10,617 bases of DNA from Rickettsiales bacterium (lineage in GTDB: Bacteria > Pseudomonadota > Alphaproteobacteria > Rickettsiales > Anaplasmataceae): NCBI GenBank assembly GCA_031266615.1, contig JAISAR010000031.1:1-10617 (forward strand). Direction: 5' to 3'. Below the pieces are notes generated by a model. That model was not told the DNA's origin. It searched no databases and saw only the letters and a list, made by a program, of their open reading frames with translations. The translations under genes were made by a program, and so were the position numbers. This document shows positions 7,405-10,617 of this stretch, piece by piece (position 1 is the stretch's first letter; the number at the start of each line of letters is the position of its first letter).

Positions 7405-7490
7405 TTTACTCTATGAGGATTTATAGATAATATTTACTAGATTTTAACTTTTTAGGTCTATATTTTAATAAATATTGGGTAATAATTAAT

Positions 7491-9263
7491 ATGGATGATC
7501 CATTTAAGAGTGGCAATTATAACAAGAATCTCAATTCTTTGATACAAGTTATAAAGCTGAAAGATACAAAAAAAATTGATAAACAATATAATGAAACGGT
7601 AAGAGATTTATCTCAAGCTCTGAAGGGTTTTACAAACAAGGCAGAAGATGTAGCTAAGTTTGTTATATATACTGACTTGAATAATTATGTAGAACCGGTG
7701 GATAAAAAGCCATTAGGCCTTTTTGGAACATTAAAGGAAATATGGGACACAATCTTAGGAAAAGATGTTCCGGTTAAGAATGACAACATAAGAAATTTTG
7801 TTAAAGATAAATTGCCGAATCCTGCTTTAGAAAAAGCAGCCGAATATACAAATATTTTGAGGAAAGTTAACCTCTTAAAAGAAAAATTCGATACTTTGAA
7901 AGAAATTTTAGATTCAGGGCGGAGTGAAAAAGAGGAGCATAAACCTCATGAAGTGAACTTGGAGAGCAAAACAACGCCAAAGCAAAGGAAAGGAAAGCAG
8001 TCAAAAGAATCTGCTAGTAATCGCATGAAGAAAGTAAAACGACCAGCACCTCCACCACCAACTTCAACTGTTTTAGATTCACAGGAAACTTCTTTATCAA
8101 ATAAAGCCGATAGAGAGTCTTTACTTGCAAGTATAAGACAAGGTATTCCGTTGAGAAAAGTTGCTCAAGAGTCAAGTAAAGTAAATACCCATTCTCAACT
8201 TTTCGAAAGAGTTAAGGAAAAAATTGAAGTAACTAAGCCAGATAGTAGTGATGATACTGAGCATAATTTAGACAATTATGGTGATGTATCTGATAGCGAA
8301 TGGGGTAATGAAAAAAGTGAGCATCAAATACCTGCATATTCCCAATTTCACAATGAAAAAGATAAATCACATGAAGTAAACTTGGAAAGCCCAACAACGT
8401 CAAAGCAAAAGAAAGAAGAGCTGCCAAAAAAAGAATCTGCTAGTAATCGCATGAAGAAAATAAAACGACCAACAACGGCACCTCCACTACCTCCGACTGC
8501 TCCGAATGAGCTTAAACCTGAGCCTCAGAAAAAGGTTGCTACTACTGAGAAGAAGAAAGTGCGCTTTAAATCAAAACCAGAGGTTATACTTTTTGATGAT
8601 TCAGGATATGGAAGTTTATCAGATGAGGAATCTGATAAAGAAATATCTAATTACCAAGAAAAAGAGTCAATTTACGCAACAGTTCCTAAGGAACATATAG
8701 AAGCGAAAAGAGCAAGTAAACAGCAACAACAATCTAAACCTCCAATACCGCTGAAACCGTCAATAGCACCACCAATGCCAAAGAAAATGTTTGCTACCGA
8801 TCAAGAAGCTAGGCAAAAGCCTAAAGCTGATCAACAAGTGAGCACGAAACCAAGAATAGTGGGAATGACTCCCAAAAAATCAGCTGAAAGTAAACCTACA
8901 GTACCGCTAAAAAAAGTTGCTGATAAAGCAGCACCAAAAGTAAAAGTGGTTGCTATGAAAGAAGAAGTAAATAGCAAGAAGGACGGCAGAATAAAGTCAA
9001 TGGTAGGAAAAATTGAGCAAGATCAAGCTGCTGAGAGCAAAGCCACTCCTGCTGCACAAGCAGATATCGGCGTGAAGAAAGATCCTGCACCATCGCCAAA
9101 AGCTGCTTCCCAATCTCACTCATTTCCAGCGGGAAATGAAAGATCTGAAATGAACCCCATAACAGCAAAGTCCGATCCGAAACCTAAAGTGAAAGATCCT
9201 CCTCTCACACATGTAAATGTAAAGCAAATAGCTGCACGATTTGAAAGTCATGGGAAGAAATAG
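7491..9263 (+). CDS. Candidate WASP/RickA-like effector (proline-rich, WH2-central-acidic)
   Basis: A 590-residue Lys/Pro/Ser-rich protein that I cannot name. Residues 1-142 look helical and folded but match nothing I know. Then come a polyproline run RPAPPPP (184-190), a WH2-like actin-binding motif at 206-227 (LLASIRQGIPLRKV; consensus LLxxIxxGxxLKKV), an amphipathic segment LFERVKEKIEV (237-247), and an acidic stretch 251-277 (DSSDD, then DSEW with Trp271). This order matches the WCA module that binds actin and the Arp2/3 complex in WASP proteins and Rickettsia RickA. The remainder is disordered and basic. It has a duplicated block (153-185 and 294-327), KVRF at 356-359, DSGYGS at 370-375, an EPIYA-like ESIYATV at 392-398, and PxxPxK sites at 417, 427 and 469. 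No signal peptide or membrane segment is seen, so any secretion would be by the type IV system. The start is weakly supported (no clear Shine-Dalgarno). An actin-directed host effector is inference; the gene itself is secure. Confidence 0.85.
   Translation: MDDPFKSGNYNKNLNSLIQVIKLKDTKKIDKQYNETVRDLSQALKGFTNKAEDVAKFVIYTDLNNYVEPVDKKPLGLFGTLKEIWDTILGKDVPVKNDNIRNFVKDKLPNPALEKAAEYTNILRKVNLLKEKFDTLKEILDSGRSEKEEHKPHEVNLESKTTPKQRKGKQSKESASNRMKKVKRPAPPPPTSTVLDSQETSLSNKADRESLLASIRQGIPLRKVAQESSKVNTHSQLFERVKEKIEVTKPDSSDDTEHNLDNYGDVSDSEWGNEKSEHQIPAYSQFHNEKDKSHEVNLESPTTSKQKKEELPKKESASNRMKKIKRPTTAPPLPPTAPNELKPEPQKKVATTEKKKVRFKSKPEVILFDDSGYGSLSDEESDKEISNYQEKESIYATVPKEHIEAKRASKQQQQSKPPIPLKPSIAPPMPKKMFATDQEARQKPKADQQVSTKPRIVGMTPKKSAESKPTVPLKKVADKAAPKVKVVAMKEEVNSKKDGRIKSMVGKIEQDQAAESKATPAAQADIGVKKDPAPSPKAASQSHSFPAGNERSEMNPITAKSDPKPKVKDPPLTHVNVKQIAARFESHGKK
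7947..8471 (+). repeat. Intragenic direct repeat, two copies 423 bp apart
   Basis: The copies lie at 7947-8045 and 8370-8471, both in frame within the effector-like gene. Each begins CATGAAGT and codes for HEVNLES...ESASNRMKK(V/I)KRP followed by prolines. The stretch coding ESASNRMKK is identical in both for about 27 bases, while the middle has diverged, including a one-codon length difference. The first copy leads into the polyproline and WH2 motif; the second leads into APPLPP but no second WH2 is recognisable. Confidence 0.85.
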
Positions 9264-9270
9264 CTGTAAC

Positions 9271-10269
9271 CTATTGAATAAACCCTATAATATCCTTTAT
9301 TTCTTTTATGTTGTGGTTTGCAATCTCTGCTGCTTTTTCTGTACCTTTCTTTAATATTTCATGTAAATAGAATTGATTCTTTAAGAGGTCCCTCATTTTC
9401 TCACGTATAGGTGATACAACACTGATGATTAAATCAGCCAACTCTTTTTTAAAGTGCTTCATATCGTGCTTGTTCATCTCTTCGCATACCCTGCCTACAT
9501 CAAAACTACTCAGCGCTGAATAAATGTTTATCAAGTTACTTACTTCCGGGCGGCACTTTAAAGTAGCAAAGTCAAAACCTAGCATTGAGTCTGTTTTTGC
9601 TTTCCCTATTTTTTTAACGATTAAATCATCTGTGTCGTCAAGGCTAATGCGCGAGTATTCTGAAGGATCAGATTTACTCATTTTACTTGTGCCATCTCTT
9701 AAGCTCATTATTCTTGATGCGTGGTCCAAAACTAGGATTTCAGGCACAACGAAATGGTTTAGTTTGTAGTGATTGTTGAAAGTGAGTGCAACATCGCGTG
9801 CGAGCTCCAAATGCTGCTTTTGATCATCACCAACAGGAACGTATTTAGCTTTATATAGCAGTATATCTGCAGCCATAAGCACTGGGTAGCTATATAACCC
9901 TAAAGAGGCTTTTTGTTTGTCGCTACCGGCTTTATCTTTGAATTGGGTCATGCGACTGAGCCAACCAACTGGTGTATAGCACCCAAGTAGCCAACCGAGT
10001 TCAGCATGACCGCTGACTGTGGACTGATTAAAAATAACGGACTTTTCTGGATCTATTCCGCACGCAATGTAAGCTGCTGCTGTTTTAAGAATATTACTTT
10101 TTAATTCACTGGCAGGAAGTTTATTAGCTGTGATTGCATGCAAGTCAACAATACAGAAAAGAGATTTATATTTATCCTGTAAGTCTACCCACTGCTTGAT
10201 TGCGCCAAGATAATTACCTAAGTGCAGTATGCCACTTGGCTGAATGCCTGAAAAGACAATACTACGCAT
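9271..10269 (-). CDS. trpS: Tryptophan--tRNA ligase
   Basis: Class I aminoacyl-tRNA synthetase that charges tRNA-Trp. The 332 residues match the compact bacterial TrpRS (about 330). The ATP-binding signature is in place: GIQPSGILHLGNYLGAI (8-24), where HLGN is the HIGH motif, and KMSKS (196-200) in the second signature loop. Other family segments are VDLHAIT (41-47), QSTVSGHAELGWLLGC (82-97) around the dimer interface, and VPVGDDQKQHLELARD (144-159). The gene follows grpE by 12 nt on the same strand and has only a weak ribosome binding site, so it is probably translated from a grpE-trpS transcript. Its stop lies 7 nt from the stop of the convergent effector-like gene, and no terminator hairpin fits between them. 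Confidence 0.97.
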   Translation of the reverse strand: MRSIVFSGIQPSGILHLGNYLGAIKQWVDLQDKYKSLFCIVDLHAITANKLPASELKSNILKTAAAYIACGIDPEKSVIFNQSTVSGHAELGWLLGCYTPVGWLSRMTQFKDKAGSDKQKASLGLYSYPVLMAADILLYKAKYVPVGDDQKQHLELARDVALTFNNHYKLNHFVVPEILVLDHASRIMSLRDGTSKMSKSDPSEYSRISLDDTDDLIVKKIGKAKTDSMLGFDFATLKCRPEVSNLINIYSALSSFDVGRVCEEMNKHDMKHFKKELADLIISVVSPIREKMRDLLKNQFYLHEILKKGTEKAAEIANHNIKEIKDIIGFIQ

Positions 10270-10281
10270 TATTTTGCTTCG

Positions 10282-10617
10282 CTAATCGTTTCCACAATCA
10301 GTAGATTTCTTGGAAATAACAACCATTGCAGGACGGAGCAACCTACTTTTAATAGTATAACCGGTTTGTAAAACTTCCACGATAGTGCCAGTTTCTTTTT
10401 CATTATCTTCTCTTTCCACAACGGCTTGGTGTAAATTACTATCAAAAGGCTCTCCCATTGGGTCTATTTCTTCTATTCCGTGTTTTTTCAGATCATTCAT
10501 AATTTTTTGATGAGCTACTTTGATTCCTTCGTGGACAGGATCGCCATCCTTTAAAATTTCCATTACTCTTTTTAAATTGTCGCACGAGTCGATCATATCA
10601 CGTGCAAATTGCGTAAC
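10282..10617 (-). CDS. grpE: Nucleotide exchange factor GrpE, C-terminal part
   Basis: GrpE releases ADP from DnaK in the Hsp70 chaperone cycle. Only the last 111 codons are present; the frame is open to the window edge and enters with VTQFARDMIDSCDNLKRVM, the family's 'FardLlpvlDNLeRal' helix. The C-terminal beta domain that contacts DnaK is complete: GEPFDSNLHQAVVERE, then TGTIVEVLQTGYTIKSRLLRPAMVVISK, very close to the Pfam GrpE ending. The internal ATG at 10596 is not the true start. trpS follows 12 nt downstream. The 5' end and promoter lie outside the window. Confidence 0.96.
   Translation of the reverse strand, partial: VTQFARDMIDSCDNLKRVMEILKDGDPVHEGIKVAHQKIMNDLKKHGIEEIDPMGEPFDSNLHQAVVEREDNEKETGTIVEVLQTGYTIKSRLLRPAMVVISKKSTDCGND

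Noticed and set aside
8506..8700. 64-codon plus-strand frame inside the effector-like gene
   Set aside because: Out-of-frame shadow made of Leu/Arg/Lys-rich low-complexity sequence from the Lys-rich host frame; no start signal.
7933..9250. CRISPR-like or tandem-repeat array
   Set aside because: The only repeats are two diverged in-frame protein-coding copies 423 bp apart; there is no regular repeat-spacer pattern.

Overview
The window is AT-rich and carries compact housekeeping genes with Rickettsiales-type sequences. These are serS, purD, guaA, recR, trpS and the 3' end of grpE. Between them lie lineage-specific genes, a decayed transposase and an interspersed hairpin repeat. A purine-biosynthesis gene set (purD, guaA), palindromic 'atcccag...ctgggat' repeats and a eukaryote-like effector candidate together point to an endosymbiotic Anaplasmataceae, most likely Wolbachia. 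That assignment rests on recognition, not on a search.

Layout. Positions 1-354 hold no gene but contain repeat-like sequence. A plus-strand block follows: serS and purD (35 bp apart, probably one transcript), a small protein with a RAMA/DUF2924-like domain, then guaA. The guaA gene starts at TTG, and its ribosome binding site can pair with its own leader. Positions 5223-5461 hold a minus-strand remnant of a DDE transposase and a good plus-strand terminator hairpin. Next, on the minus strand, recR reads directly into a KAP-type P-loop NTPase (3 nt between the genes). A 190 bp divergent spacer containing a 13-bp hairpin separates recR from a 590-codon plus-strand gene. That gene meets trpS tail-to-tail (7 nt between stops). 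Upstream of trpS on the same strand is grpE, cut by the window end.

The most interesting gene is at 7491-9263. Its product has the order helical N-terminal domain, polyproline run, WH2 motif, short amphipathic helix, and acidic stretch containing a tryptophan. This is the order of the proline-rich plus WCA (WH2-Central-Acidic) module of WASP-family and Rickettsia RickA activators of the Arp2/3 complex. Its second half is disordered and basic. It carries a duplicated 33-34 residue block, an EPIYA-like tyrosine site, PxxPxK SH3 ligands, a KVRF PP1-docking-like site and a DSGxxS degron-like site. I infer a secreted host-cytoskeleton effector. Secondary points of interest are the stand-alone RAMA-like protein and the recR-coupled KAP NTPase.

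The housekeeping genes serve separate roles: Ser and Trp tRNA charging (serS, trpS), an early and a late step of purine/GMP synthesis (purD, guaA), recombinational repair (recR) and the DnaK chaperone cycle (grpE).
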